From positions 1 to 40,338 of the forward strand of contig NZ_AGRW01000032.1 in assembly GCF_000255555.1 (NCBI RefSeq): a stretch of DNA of 40,338 bases, in the 5' to 3' direction. Source of the DNA: Treponema saccharophilum DSM 2985 (GTDB lineage: Bacteria > Spirochaetota > Spirochaetia > Treponematales > Treponemataceae). The notes below the pieces were generated by a model that was given only the letters and a program-made list of their open reading frames with translations, made no database searches and was not told the DNA's origin. Shown in pieces: positions 7,749 through 17,673 of this stretch. The translations under genes and the position numbers were made by a program. The stretch's first letter is position 1. Every line of letters starts with the position of its first letter.

Positions 7749-10700
7749 CTACCGCACAACCTTCACGGGTTCCTGCGGTACAATCGCGTTGATGTCGCGG
7801 TCGTACATCGATTCGGCAAAAAGCGGCGGGACGACGAACGAGCCGCTTGTAATCGCCTTCGCCTTGTACGTGAACGAACGCACAGAATCGCGAGCCGAAC
7901 CGTACAGGACGATTCTGTCCTCGCGGATATCGACGTAATCCCATTCGTCCGTCGATTTTCTCGCCGACGCGATGTCAGTCTCAAGCCCGGACGGAAGCAT
8001 GTCGATGACGGCGATGTTGTACACAGTGTTCTTACCCTTGCTTCTGAGCGAGACCTTGACGTCGACGGTGTCGCCGACCTTGAATTCCGACACGACTTTT
8101 CCGTCGACGCTGAATTCGCGGAACACCTCGATTCCGTTCGTCTCCGCCTTTTTGGGGATTTCGCGCTGGAAACCGCCCTGGACGACCTGATAGAACAAAT
8201 CGGTTTTCTCGCTGTTCTCGATTCCGAGCGAAACCGCGTTCCCGTCGAATTCGCCCCTGAAAACGCCCTCGCCGGAAACCTTGATTTCCTGCGGCTGGAT
8301 TTTCTTCTCCTTCGCGAATTTCTGCACGACGGAGAATTTTCCCGTCTCGGCAGTCGGAACAATCGCGCGGTATTTCTCAAGCGCCATGCACGCAAATGCA
8401 GACGAGAGCGAGTTGTAGTGGCAGTTCTCGATTTCCTTCTGCATCCGCTCAAGAAGCTCGCCGGAAATGTCGGCAAGGCGCTCCGGGAAGTGCTCGGAGA
8501 TGAGGAGAAGATAGAGAGAATCGAAGAACAGGTCGTCCTCGAACCCGACGCGGCTTTCCCCGCGGTTCGCGTTGCGCCTGATTTTTGAAAGAAGCGATTT
8601 CGCCTCGCTGTCCATTCCGAGCATCTTGTACGATGCGGCGGCGAACATGCCGGAAGCGGTCATCTTGTCTTCTTTCGTCAGCGTCTCCTTGAGCGAGTCG
8701 AGATACGATTTCGTGACGACCTCGTTCTTCGTGAGGACGTAAATCGCGAACGCGCGCGCATACGTGTTGTCGGACATTCCCGCGATGGTGGAAAGCCGGT
8801 CCTTGAGCTTGCTGAACGCGCTTTCCGGAATCCGCCACCCCTTCTCGCGTGCCGTCCCGAGGAAGAGCGCGCAGTAGCAGTCGAGGAATTCAATCGAATC
8901 CGATTTTTCCGTCCAGTATCCGATGGCGCCGTTCGACTTCTGCCGCGTCGAAATCACGGCGAACGCGTTGTTCACCATCATCTCGGCATCGTCCCGGTCG
9001 CCCTCGTACAGATACGGGAACGCGCGGCTCGTAACCTGCTCCGAGCATCCGTAGGGATACTTGCTCAGGTAGAATTTGAGCCCTTCCGCCATGCCGCTCG
9101 GAAGATACGAGAGCGCGACGCTTCTTGTCGCGTACTCGTCGTACATCGGGCGGTTGATGTCGATTGAGTCTTTTTTGTTGACGCCTTTCCTGACCATTCC
9201 GCTCGTCGTGAAAACGCGGTACGGCATCGACGGGCGAATGCTCATCGAAACCGTAATCTTCGACGATTTTCCGCCGCCGTCAGCGACGAACGTTATGTCC
9301 GCGTTGCCGTTCTTCTCGAGCGCCTTGAACTGGAAGCGGAACGTCGCATCCTTTCCTTCCGAAAGCGTCATCTTCGCGCTTCTGTCGCCGACAAGCTCAA
9401 GCGCGCTGCTCGGCGTGACGTTCAGGACGATGTCCGTGTTTTTCGTTCCCCAGACCGTGTTCGTCACGGTGACAGGAACATCGAAAACGTCTCCGGGCGC
9501 CGCAAACGTCGGAGAATTCGCCACGATGACGTAATCCGCCTTTATTTCCGCGGACGTATCAGCGACGCCGATTGAATCCGACGACGCGGAAACGGCGAAC
9601 ACGTGCAGGCGCCCGTTGAAATGGTCGGGAACGCGGTATTTTACCGTGCGCTCCGTCTCGTCTATATCGACAAGCCCCGACCAGAACGCGACCGTCTCGT
9701 TCTGCTTTCTCTTGAACGGGTTGAGGTTCTTCGCAAGCGCGCTGAATCCCTCGCCGCCGCCGGCCGCCCCCATGTTATGGGCAAGCCTGACCGCCTCGAA
9801 TTCGGGCATAATCAAATCGAGCATCTCGTACGTTTCCGTTTCGAGCGCGCGTTTCTTGAAGAAGAACGAAAGCGGATTCGGCTTCGTGTATTTCGCCACG
9901 TTGAGGATTCCCTCGTCCACGGCAAAAATAGCGACCTTCGACTTTCTCGTTCCGGAATACGTTATCGGGAATTCTTTGCCCGGCTTTGCCTGCTCGGGAA
10001 CGGAAAGCCTAATCTGCTCGGTGCGCTTCGAAAGGCTTATCGAAATCGGAATCGCCGCATAGCAGAACGGATTCATGAAAATCTCGTCCGATTTCGAGTC
10101 GCGCTTGTAGAGAACGGTGACGTACGCGTTCCCCTCGGCGCCGTCAAGCTCGCGCGGGATTTCGATTGTCTGCTCGCTCGCCGTCCCGGAAGAGGTGAAC
10201 CATTTGTAGTTGTAGACTTTCCCGCGCTCAATGCAGATAAGTCCGCTTCCCGCATACGGCGCCTTGAGGAAAATCTTGAGCGGCTCGCCCGGGTTCGCGC
10301 TCGCGCTTTCCGCCTTCAGCTCAAGCTCCGCGGTTCTCGCAAGGCTCCGCTGCACGTTCTTCTCGCTGATGATGCTGTACGGAATCTCGCACATTTTGAT
10401 TCCGTCGCTGTTTTTGAGCGTAATCGTGAATTCTCCGGCGTTCTTTATGTCGAGAGGAATTTCAAGCCCGGATTTTCCGATTGCGATTTTCTTCGTCTCG
10501 ACAGGATATTCCTTCCTGACGGACTGGTATTTGTAGACGCCGTTCGGCTGCTTCACCAGAACGGAAACGAATTTCGTCTCCGTAAGAGTCCATTCGATAT
10601 TATTGACGTCAACCGCGGAAAGGTCGGGGCCGACCGCGACAAAGGAAAGAGTCCTCTTCGCGTCCTTCCCAATGTAGGAAAGGCTTCCGTCCGTTTTCCA

Positions 10701-13454
10701 TCCGACAAGGTAGTCGAGCGGCGAAACATAGATGCTTGAGGAAGTCGAGACGTTGCGCCCGCTTTCCTTCTCGTATCCTGTCGCGTCAAACGAAAGGAGA
10801 TACGAAGCCTTCCGGTATTTGTCGAGGTCGATAGAGAATTCCGCCTTGCCCTCGCCGTCCGTGACCGTCTGCTCAAGGCGCTCCGTGTAGGAATCCGAGC
10901 CAACGAACGGGTTGACGAACCTGTATCCGGGGAATCCCGTCACGCGGGCAAATCCCGGCTTGAGGGAAATTTCCGCATCGATTTTGTTTCCCGACGCCGC
11001 CGTTCCGAACAAGTTCCTCAAAGTGACGCTTGCCTTCACCTCACCGGGCTTGACCCAGCCGTTCGCGCCGAGGATTTTTCCGGCAGACGAAAGCAGCGAC
11101 TTAATCTCAAGCGTGTCGGGGAGGAATTCCTCGACTTTTATCGAATCGTAGCCGATTTTGACGCGGTATTCCCTTCCGTATGAATCCGTCTTCTTAAGCT
11201 CGACGGAAACATCGTAGACGCCCGTCAAATCGTTGGAGTCCGTCTTGAAGACGATTTCGTTCATTCCAGACTCGCCGATTGCGCTTTCCTTCGAGTAATA
11301 CAGCTTTCCCTTCGGGTTGTAGACGGAGAAGACGCACGGAAGGCCTTCCGCGCCCTTCGACCAGTCGCCGGTTTTCGTGATGACGCCGAGCCTGACTTCC
11401 TCGCCGGGGCGGTAGATTCCGCGGTCGGAGAAGACGAAGCTGCGAATCTCGTCAGCCTTCTCGACGCCGTACGTTCCGCCGACATCGAAATCGGAGAAAT
11501 CAAGACGGCGCTCGCCCGAATCATACGGCATGAACGACGTGTCGTCGCCGAGCGTAACCTGATACGCCACGGGGTCGTATGCCCGCACGCCGGATTCATT
11601 TTTCGTATCGCGGAAATTGACGTGGCCGCCCGCATCAGTCGTCGCGCGCCTTAAGACAGAGCCGTTGCGCTCAATAACCTCGACAGTCGCACCGCTGACG
11701 GGCGTTCCGTTGAGAATCGACTGGACGAAAATATCCTTGCCCCCGGAAGAATCCTTCTTGACGATAATCCCGAGGTCGGTGACGAGAATAAGGCGCTTGT
11801 CCCTTATATTGCTCCTTCCGCCGTAATAATAATCCTCATCGGCGCCGCGCCCGCGAACCTCGAAAATAAAGATTCCCTTCTTCAGGTATTTCGACAAATC
11901 GAAATTCGTGACGACGGCTTTTCTCGGGTCTTTATCCGCGCCGTTTACGAAAACCGTATCCTCAAAAAGCGAGCCGACGTTGTTCTCGTCGAAGCTGTAC
12001 GAGTCGAACCTGAAATTCTTCATCGAGCCGTTCGACTGCGTTACGATATCGTTCACCGAATCGTCGCGCAGCCGCCAGAGAGACACGTCGAATTTGCTGA
12101 TTCCGCGCGAGATTATCGGGACACGGTGGCTGCCCTTCATCGAGATGACGTTTCCTTCAGAGACGATTTCGAGCGATTTGCGGTAATGCGGAACGTGGAC
12201 GACGCTCTCCGCATCTTCCTGCATCACGTAGCCGCCGTAAAATTTGACGCCGCTTGCGACGCGGACGTAAAGATACGCTCCCTCCGCGACGTCGATTTTG
12301 AACGACTGCAAAGCCGAATATTCGTTTTCCGTCGGGATTTTCGCGAACGAAATTTTCTTCGACTGCGCAAGGACGGCCTTCGTGACATCCTCGGTCGAAT
12401 ACCACCCGTAATCGCTGATTTTGCCGCGCCCCGGCTCCTCCGGCCTGTCCTTCGGAAGGACGTATATCTCAAGCGCATTCCCGATTGCGTCAACCGACGA
12501 TTTTCCAGAAAGGCTGAGCGAGACGACCTGCTCCTCGTCGCCATCCTCGTTCTGCGCGAGGACAACGGAGCAGTCGTTCACGCACGCGTAGCTTCCCATT
12601 CCGGAAATCGTGTAATACCGCTCGTCCGCGCCCATTTTTTTTCCGCCGGCAGTCGATGCGATTCCCGACGCGATAATTGCGCGCATATCGACGTCTGTCG
12701 CGGGCATTCCGAGCGGCTCCGATGTCACGTACGCGCGCAGATGGTCGCCGCTGAAACGCACCTCCGCCTTGTAATCGCGTTTTTCGAGAGTTCCGTTGCG
12801 CGGGTTCTTCATATCCGGAACGAATTTTATCTTGCCGGCAAAACTTTCCTCGTCAAAAGGAAGGTTCGCGCTCATCTCGAACGTAAGGAATTTGAGGTCG
12901 GGATTTACGTCGTCAATCTCGTAGCTCATGCTTCCGACATCGACGGAAAAATCGCCCGTCGTAAAATCGAGCTCCGTCGTCTCGAGCGTTATGTGCGACG
13001 CGACGAGGTCCTTTTTGAGCGTGACTACATATTTCGTCGCAACCTTGAAATTCTCCGCAGCCTCAAAACGCAGGACAGACTCGTCCTCCCACACCCAGGA
13101 ACCCTTCACGGGCGGTTTTATCTCCACCTGCTGCGTCTGCTTGCCTATATCGGAAAGCTCCGCCACGGATGACGAGAAGTTGATTGACAGCACGCCCCAC
13201 CTAATGGGGTCATAGTCCGCATCGAAATACGGCTCGTTTATGTAGCAGTCAACCGAAAAATTTACCGGTTTGTTCGCCTGCACAAAATCATACGCTTTTT
13301 TCGCGATGAACACCGCCACCGCGACGGCAGCAAGAACAACAAGCGCGATTTTGCATTTGCGCGAATTCCGCTTCAAGACGGAAACGGCTTTTTCCTTCCC
13401 TTTCGTGAACCATCTCGGCGGTTTGTAATCGCCGAAAATATCGCTCATTTTCAT
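7749..13454 (-). CDS. Bacterial alpha-2-macroglobulin, membrane-anchored
   Basis: A 1901-residue periplasmic protease trap of the YfhM/MagD-like alpha-2-macroglobulin family. An N-terminal helix (about residues 33-52, IALVVLAAVAVAVFIA) acts as a signal anchor; no lipobox is visible, unlike the Escherichia coli lipoprotein. The thioester motif is intact: GCSEQ at about residue 1470, in YPYGCSEQVTSRAF, matching the CxEQ consensus. The middle is a run of macroglobulin beta-sandwich domains (for example FVFSDRGIYRPGEEVRLGVI). I chose ATG 13454 because GGAGAG lies 3 bases before it and ATG 13448 is 6 bases further; the longer frame to 13508 has no such site. It forms an operon with pbpC. The family covalently traps proteases that cleave its bait region. 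Confidence 0.94.
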   Translation of the reverse strand: MKMSDIFGDYKPPRWFTKGKEKAVSVLKRNSRKCKIALVVLAAVAVAVFIAKKAYDFVQANKPVNFSVDCYINEPYFDADYDPIRWGVLSINFSSSVAELSDIGKQTQQVEIKPPVKGSWVWEDESVLRFEAAENFKVATKYVVTLKKDLVASHITLETTELDFTTGDFSVDVGSMSYEIDDVNPDLKFLTFEMSANLPFDEESFAGKIKFVPDMKNPRNGTLEKRDYKAEVRFSGDHLRAYVTSEPLGMPATDVDMRAIIASGIASTAGGKKMGADERYYTISGMGSYACVNDCSVVLAQNEDGDEEQVVSLSLSGKSSVDAIGNALEIYVLPKDRPEEPGRGKISDYGWYSTEDVTKAVLAQSKKISFAKIPTENEYSALQSFKIDVAEGAYLYVRVASGVKFYGGYVMQEDAESVVHVPHYRKSLEIVSEGNVISMKGSHRVPIISRGISKFDVSLWRLRDDSVNDIVTQSNGSMKNFRFDSYSFDENNVGSLFEDTVFVNGADKDPRKAVVTNFDLSKYLKKGIFIFEVRGRGADEDYYYGGRSNIRDKRLILVTDLGIIVKKDSSGGKDIFVQSILNGTPVSGATVEVIERNGSVLRRATTDAGGHVNFRDTKNESGVRAYDPVAYQVTLGDDTSFMPYDSGERRLDFSDFDVGGTYGVEKADEIRSFVFSDRGIYRPGEEVRLGVITKTGDWSKGAEGLPCVFSVYNPKGKLYYSKESAIGESGMNEIVFKTDSNDLTGVYDVSVELKKTDSYGREYRVKIGYDSIKVEEFLPDTLEIKSLLSSAGKILGANGWVKPGEVKASVTLRNLFGTAASGNKIDAEISLKPGFARVTGFPGYRFVNPFVGSDSYTERLEQTVTDGEGKAEFSIDLDKYRKASYLLSFDATGYEKESGRNVSTSSSIYVSPLDYLVGWKTDGSLSYIGKDAKRTLSFVAVGPDLSAVDVNNIEWTLTETKFVSVLVKQPNGVYKYQSVRKEYPVETKKIAIGKSGLEIPLDIKNAGEFTITLKNSDGIKMCEIPYSIISEKNVQRSLARTAELELKAESASANPGEPLKIFLKAPYAGSGLICIERGKVYNYKWFTSSGTASEQTIEIPRELDGAEGNAYVTVLYKRDSKSDEIFMNPFCYAAIPISISLSKRTEQIRLSVPEQAKPGKEFPITYSGTRKSKVAIFAVDEGILNVAKYTKPNPLSFFFKKRALETETYEMLDLIMPEFEAVRLAHNMGAAGGGEGFSALAKNLNPFKRKQNETVAFWSGLVDIDETERTVKYRVPDHFNGRLHVFAVSASSDSIGVADTSAEIKADYVIVANSPTFAAPGDVFDVPVTVTNTVWGTKNTDIVLNVTPSSALELVGDRSAKMTLSEGKDATFRFQFKALEKNGNADITFVADGGGKSSKITVSMSIRPSMPYRVFTTSGMVRKGVNKKDSIDINRPMYDEYATRSVALSYLPSGMAEGLKFYLSKYPYGCSEQVTSRAFPYLYEGDRDDAEMMVNNAFAVISTRQKSNGAIGYWTEKSDSIEFLDCYCALFLGTAREKGWRIPESAFSKLKDRLSTIAGMSDNTYARAFAIYVLTKNEVVTKSYLDSLKETLTKEDKMTASGMFAAASYKMLGMDSEAKSLLSKIRRNANRGESRVGFEDDLFFDSLYLLLISEHFPERLADISGELLERMQKEIENCHYNSLSSAFACMALEKYRAIVPTAETGKFSVVQKFAKEKKIQPQEIKVSGEGVFRGEFDGNAVSLGIENSEKTDLFYQVVQGGFQREIPKKAETNGIEVFREFSVDGKVVSEFKVGDTVDVKVSLRSKGKNTVYNIAVIDMLPSGLETDIASARKSTDEWDYVDIREDRIVLYGSARDSVRSFTYKAKAITSGSFVVPPLFAESMYDRDINAIVPQEPVKVVR

Positions 13455-13580
13455 AATCTCTCCTTTTTTGTATACGACAACGTGAAAGGTTAATGCAGAA
13501 TCATACAATCTATACGCTTTTTTTTACATATTTTTAACCCGCAAACTGTTTTTTTTGGAAATCAGAGCGCAAAACAAAAA
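13455..13580 (-). promoter_or_regulatory. Upstream region of the A2M-pbpC operon
   Basis: This AT-rich gap holds several minus-strand -10-like hexamers (TATAGA near 13510, TATGAT about 10 bases later) but no clear -35. GGAGAG (13463-13458) is the ribosome-binding site. The exact promoter cannot be fixed by eye. Confidence 0.4.
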
Positions 13581-13604
13581 ATCCCCGCGTTATGCGGGGA
13601 TTTT
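13577..13604. terminator. Rho-independent terminator after the secreted LRR gene
   Basis: ATCCCCGC (13581-13588) and GCGGGGAT (13594-13601) form an 8-base-pair stem with a 5-base loop. It is flanked by AAAAAA on the left and TTTT on the right, so it could work in both directions. It sits about 20 bases after the stop of the LRR gene at 13625 and separates it from the A2M operon. Confidence 0.9.
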
Positions 13605-13624
13605 CGTGCCGGGCGAGCGCGGCG

Positions 13625-14878
13625 TTATTTTGCGTCTGCGTCGGACGTCTTCTTGATGTAATCCTTTGCGGACGGATTCGTGAAATCCTCGGGAAGCCCC
13701 TCGACGGGAGGGCAGCCGAAGAACGCCATGCGCCCGATTTTCCTCACCGACGGCGAAAGCGACACCGATTTCAGGGATTTGCATTCGCGGAACGAGTACT
13801 TTCCGATTTCGGAAGCGCCGTCCGGAAACGACACGCTCTCAAGCGAAACCGCGCCCGCAAAAGCCGCCGGCCCGACGGCGAGCGTTCCCGCGGGGATGTC
13901 GTACGACTTCGCGTTTTTCGCGGGCGGATAGCGCAGAAGCTCCTTCGTCACGGAAAAAAGCACGCCGTCATTCGAATTGTACGCAACGTTTCCTTCCTCG
14001 ACCGTGATGGCGGAAAGCTTCGCGCACCTGTTGAACGGATTCTCGCCAAGCGTCGCGACCGTTTTCGGAATCGAAATCGACCCGATTGCAGTTCCGTCGA
14101 ACGCGTCGCGCCCGATTGAGACGCACTTTGACGGAATCTCGATTTTCTGTATCGACGGGCAATCCCTGAACGCGAACCCGCAAATCCGCAGGACCGACTC
14201 GGGAATTTTCACGTCGGAAATCGATTCGTTCCGCGCGAAAGCAGCCGTGCCGACGGAAACGACGCCCGCGGGAATCTCGTACGACGCGCCGGATTTTCCG
14301 GCAGGATACGTCACAATCGTCAGACCGTCGCGCGTGAACAGGATTCCGTCCTCGGATTTGTACGATTTGCTCGCCGAATCGACATCAATCGAAGAAAGCG
14401 TCTTGATTTCCGCGAAAGCGCCCGCCTTCAGCTCGGACACGCCCGCGGGAACGAGCACATTCGTCAGTTTTGTCTCCGCAAACGCGAAAAGACCGATTTT
14501 TTTCACGGACGCGGGAATCTCGACGGAGGAAAGCGACGTTTTCGTGAACGCCTTGTCGCCGATTTCCTCGAGCGTGTCGGGGAATTTTACGCCGGCGAGG
14601 TTTCCCATCAGGAAGAACGCGCGCGCGGGAATCGATTTGAGCGACTTGCATTCCGAAAGGTCGAGCGTGAATTTCCGTTTTCCGACAATCTGGACGACCG
14701 ACGCGAGATTCGGCTCGGCATCGACAAGCGCGATTTCGACTTCCTCGTTTGCGGGAACATCCGCGAGTTTCGATGAAAGCTCGCCAGCCGAAACCTTCAT
14801 GGTAGCAGCCCCGGAGGCGAACGGAAGCAGCGCGACTGAAACGGCGAGGACTGCCCGCCTAAAACTGATTCTTGCCAT
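13625..14878 (-). CDS. Secreted BspA-like leucine-rich-repeat protein
   Basis: A 417-residue exported protein. The signal peptide is MARISFRRAVLAVSVALLPFASGAA. The rest is mostly LRR_5/TpLRR-type repeats of about 23 residues, with recurring I.IP.SV..IG..AF..C.SI (for example VKIPESVLRICGFAFRDC and ISIPKTVATLGENPFNRC). Such proteins bind host matrix proteins, other bacteria or polysaccharides in oral treponemes and Bacteroidetes. I chose ATG 14878 because GGAG lies 6 bases upstream and the signal peptide begins there; the open frame extends to 15133 without a signal. It has its own promoter region with an 18-base palindrome and is followed by a strong terminator. It has no cell-wall anchor or PorSS tail, so it is probably released or periplasmic. 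Confidence 0.88.
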   Translation of the reverse strand: MARISFRRAVLAVSVALLPFASGAATMKVSAGELSSKLADVPANEEVEIALVDAEPNLASVVQIVGKRKFTLDLSECKSLKSIPARAFFLMGNLAGVKFPDTLEEIGDKAFTKTSLSSVEIPASVKKIGLFAFAETKLTNVLVPAGVSELKAGAFAEIKTLSSIDVDSASKSYKSEDGILFTRDGLTIVTYPAGKSGASYEIPAGVVSVGTAAFARNESISDVKIPESVLRICGFAFRDCPSIQKIEIPSKCVSIGRDAFDGTAIGSISIPKTVATLGENPFNRCAKLSAITVEEGNVAYNSNDGVLFSVTKELLRYPPAKNAKSYDIPAGTLAVGPAAFAGAVSLESVSFPDGASEIGKYSFRECKSLKSVSLSPSVRKIGRMAFFGCPPVEGLPEDFTNPSAKDYIKKTSDADAK

Positions 14879-14907
14879 TCTTATCTCCACTTTTAAAAAT
14901 ATGGTTC

Positions 14908-14925
14908 TGTCCGGATTTCCGGACA
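14908..14925. promoter_or_regulatory. 18-base palindrome in the LRR gene leader
   Basis: TGTCCGGATTTCCGGACA, with 8-base arms and a 2-base centre, lies 30-47 bases before the start codon. On the minus strand it follows a TATATT hexamer by about 10 bases, so it would sit just after the transcription start. It is either a repressor site or a short RNA hairpin. Confidence 0.55.
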
Positions 14926-14993
14926 CAGCGAAAAATATAGCCCATTGTACCGATTTTTGCGCGGCTCGGGTGGTTTTTCCGCAAAATGAGGTG

Positions 14994-16349
14994 CTAAAAA
15001 TCGCGCTCAACCGGCTCGGAAAAGAAAATGCCGTCCTCACGCGAGAAATTTTCCGCAGAAAGCAATGACGGCTCGATTTCCGTCCTGTTGTATCCGGGCG
15101 GCGGCGCGTAGAACCAGCCTTTTTTTTCGGCAAACGAAAGCGCCGAAAGCGAGCGGCAGAGGGAGAACGCGCCGCTTCCGATTTTCTTCACGGACGACGG
15201 AAGCGATATTTCGGCGAGGTTTTCGCACGCCGCGAACGAAAGCGCCCCGATTTCCGAAACGCCTTCCGCGATTTTTACGGAGGAAAGCGACGTGCAGCCG
15301 GAAAACGCCCCCGCGCAGATGCGCTCCACGCTTCCCGAAACGGAAACGGACGAAAGCGAGACGCAATCCGCGAACGCATCGTAGCTTATCTCCTCGACGC
15401 CCGCGGGAATGGAAACGGTTTTCAGGTTCCCGTTTCCCGCGAACGCCGACGGCTCGATGCTCGTCACGAAAATCGGAATTGAGAACGACTCGGCTTTTTT
15501 TCCCGGCGGGTAGACGAACAACCGCGCGCCGTTTTTCGAAAGGAGGATTCCGTCGTCGGAGCGGTACGAAGGATTTCCCGGCTCGACGATTACCGTCCGC
15601 AATCCGCTGCATTTCCTGAACGCGCATTCGCCGATTTCAGAAACCGTTTTCGGAATCCGCACCTCGGAAAGCGACACGCACGAATCGAACGCGTACGGCG
15701 CGATTTCCGTGACGGACGGCGGGAAGCGCACTGAAGAAAGCGACGTGCATCCCAGAAACGATTTCTCGGGAATCCGCCGAATCCCGTCGGGAAGGGAAAC
15801 GGAGCGAATCGACGTGCAGAGGGAGAACGACGCCCTGCCGATTTCATCAAGCGCGGGAGGAAAAGGCGCGGAAGCGAGCGACGAGCATCCGGCGAACATT
15901 CCGTCGGGAACGATGCGGAAACCGGAAGGAAAAACGCACCCCGAAAGCGACGAGCATCCCGCAAGCGCCTCCTCCCCGATTTCCTCGACGCTGTCCGGGA
16001 ATTCGATGCTCTCGAGCGAGGCGCAGTCCATGAACGCGCGGCTGCCGACTTTTTTGAGCGAATACGGAAGAACGACGGAGCGCAGATGCCCGTTCCCGAA
16101 AAACGCGCCGTCGGCAATTTCCACGACGGAAGACGGGACGAGATAATTCCATTCGGGCTTTTCCGCGGGATACGAGACGAGTATCCTTCCGTCCGCGCTG
16201 AATTCGACGCTGTCGATGAACAGGGAATCCGGGCGCGCTGCATTTTCCGCCGGTTCCGGGACGTTTTGGGGCGCGGTGCCGTTTTTTCCGCGGCAAGACG
16301 GCGCAAGAAGGGATAACGCGAGAAAAATAATGGAAATGAGGAAGCGCAT
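14994..16349 (-). CDS. BspA-like leucine-rich-repeat lipoprotein
   Basis: A 451-residue lipoprotein. The signal MRFLISIIFLALSLLAPSC ends in Cys19 with a relaxed spirochaetal lipobox. About 16 LRR_5-type repeats follow, each with the pattern SV.IP.SV.EIG..AF..C.SL (for example VRIPKTVSEIGECAFRKC, VKIAEGVSEIGALSFAAC). Start ATG 16349 has no clear Shine-Dalgarno but is the only position that yields a signal peptide. It lies 31 bases after the ViaA-like gene and is likely in the same transcript as ravA-viaA. It is a paralogue of the next LRR gene (13625-14878). The LRR protein may be a client of, or be regulated with, the RavA-ViaA pair, but nothing in the sequence proves this. Confidence 0.87.
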   Translation of the reverse strand: MRFLISIIFLALSLLAPSCRGKNGTAPQNVPEPAENAARPDSLFIDSVEFSADGRILVSYPAEKPEWNYLVPSSVVEIADGAFFGNGHLRSVVLPYSLKKVGSRAFMDCASLESIEFPDSVEEIGEEALAGCSSLSGCVFPSGFRIVPDGMFAGCSSLASAPFPPALDEIGRASFSLCTSIRSVSLPDGIRRIPEKSFLGCTSLSSVRFPPSVTEIAPYAFDSCVSLSEVRIPKTVSEIGECAFRKCSGLRTVIVEPGNPSYRSDDGILLSKNGARLFVYPPGKKAESFSIPIFVTSIEPSAFAGNGNLKTVSIPAGVEEISYDAFADCVSLSSVSVSGSVERICAGAFSGCTSLSSVKIAEGVSEIGALSFAACENLAEISLPSSVKKIGSGAFSLCRSLSALSFAEKKGWFYAPPPGYNRTEIEPSLLSAENFSREDGIFFSEPVERDF

Positions 16350-16380
16350 AGATGAATTTTCGGCTTCCCGCGCTGATTTC

Positions 16381-17673
16381 TCAGATGAACCTGTCTTTTT
16401 TGTAGAAAACCACTTTGTCGAACCGGCTGAGAATCTTCTCGTTGCCGTTCCCGCCAATCGAAAGCGCGAAAAACCTCGTCCCGCGCCGCCGCGCCTTCGA
16501 AATTGCCTTGCTCGTAGTCGCGGAAAGCTCGCACGCGCGGAAATCGGAGACAAGGAGAACGTCCGCGTTCACGAACGCCTGCTCGGAAAGGGTTTTGACG
16601 GCATGCTCGAGCGCGGACGAGATGTCCGTTCCGCCGTAGAACGACGATGAAAGGAATTTGGAAAGCCGGAGCGATTCCGACGCTTTGTCCAGCCGTCCAA
16701 TCCGAATCGTCTCGAATTTTATGGAAAAGGAGATTATGTACACGGCGCGCCCTTCCGCCGACGCGATTTTCACGATTTGGAGAACCATCGCCTTCGACAC
16801 GGCCTCGGGAATTCCCTGCATTGAGCCGCTCGTATCGAGGCAGATGACGACGGCGCCCTTGTCCTTGTCCGCGTTGTCGGCGGCGCTCCTGTCGGGAGCC
16901 GGGCGGTAGCACAGAAGCTGCCGCTCCGAAAAACGCCTGAGGAATTCCATCCGCGTGCGCGAATTCGAATAAAGCGCGACCTCGGAAGGAAGAATCGTCT
17001 TCACGTTGTCGGAAAGATATATCCCGTCGTAGGAAACGGCGGGTTTCGCAGCCTTCACCATCGCCGCGCGGAGCCCGCCACCTGAATGCCGCCCGATATT
17101 CTCCGCGAGTTTTCTGAGTGTGGCATCCTGCTCCATCACGAGCCGGTAGCGCTCGAAAACCGCGACCGTCCCCTCGGTGAATTCACCAGCGCCGCCGCCG
17201 CACCCGCACGAGAAAAAACCCCTGTCAAGCCGGTCAACGCCGAGCGATTTGAGCGCCCGCAGATACGCGACGACGCTCTGCATCCGCCCGAACATCTGCG
17301 AGTCGAAGAATTCCACGCGCAGTTTTTCGTTCTCCTCGCTGCGCTCCTTTGACGAAATCGACGACGGCGCGCTCGTCGCTCCGCCCCGCTTCTGAAGGAT
17401 ACGCTCGACGATGGCAGTCTGCAGGAGAATCTCCGAATGCTCGTACGTGCGGATGAATTCGTCGCCGGCGAGTTTCGACTTCACCTCGCACAGCAGCGGG
17501 GAGAATTCGGTTTTTCCGGGGTCAGCCTCCGTCCCGTTTTTCAGCGACGCGCAGAAATTCCCCAGAAGGGAAAGAAAATCGAACGCCTCGTCGCTCTCTC
17601 CGTAAATGCTGAGGAAATCGTTTTTCAGGCAGTCGAGATGGCGGGAAAGGCTTTCCCGGACGGTCATCGACAT
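16381..17673 (-). CDS. viaA: ViaA-like von Willebrand factor A domain protein
   Basis: A 430-residue cytoplasmic protein with a C-terminal VWA domain. The metal-binding MIDAS motif is DTSGSMQG at about residue 280, with VLLVSDFRA further on. The N-terminal half is helical and poorly conserved, as in ViaA. The gene overlaps the stop codon of the RavA gene. GTG 17676 and ATG 17673 are both possible; GAGG 7 bases before ATG 17673 favours ATG. In Escherichia coli RavA and ViaA form a AAA-VWA pair linked to membrane lipid stress, respiration and aminoglycoside sensitivity. The gene-order match and the RavA identity make ViaA the best call; a generic CoxE-like VWA protein is the alternative. Confidence 0.82.
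   Translation of the reverse strand: MSMTVRESLSRHLDCLKNDFLSIYGESDEAFDFLSLLGNFCASLKNGTEADPGKTEFSPLLCEVKSKLAGDEFIRTYEHSEILLQTAIVERILQKRGGATSAPSSISSKERSEENEKLRVEFFDSQMFGRMQSVVAYLRALKSLGVDRLDRGFFSCGCGGGAGEFTEGTVAVFERYRLVMEQDATLRKLAENIGRHSGGGLRAAMVKAAKPAVSYDGIYLSDNVKTILPSEVALYSNSRTRMEFLRRFSERQLLCYRPAPDRSAADNADKDKGAVVICLDTSGSMQGIPEAVSKAMVLQIVKIASAEGRAVYIISFSIKFETIRIGRLDKASESLRLSKFLSSSFYGGTDISSALEHAVKTLSEQAFVNADVLLVSDFRACELSATTSKAISKARRRGTRFFALSIGGNGNEKILSRFDKVVFYKKDRFI

Noticed and set aside
16347-16553. N-terminal extension of the LRR lipoprotein
   Set aside because: It overlaps the end of viaA in another frame and would bury the lipoprotein signal.
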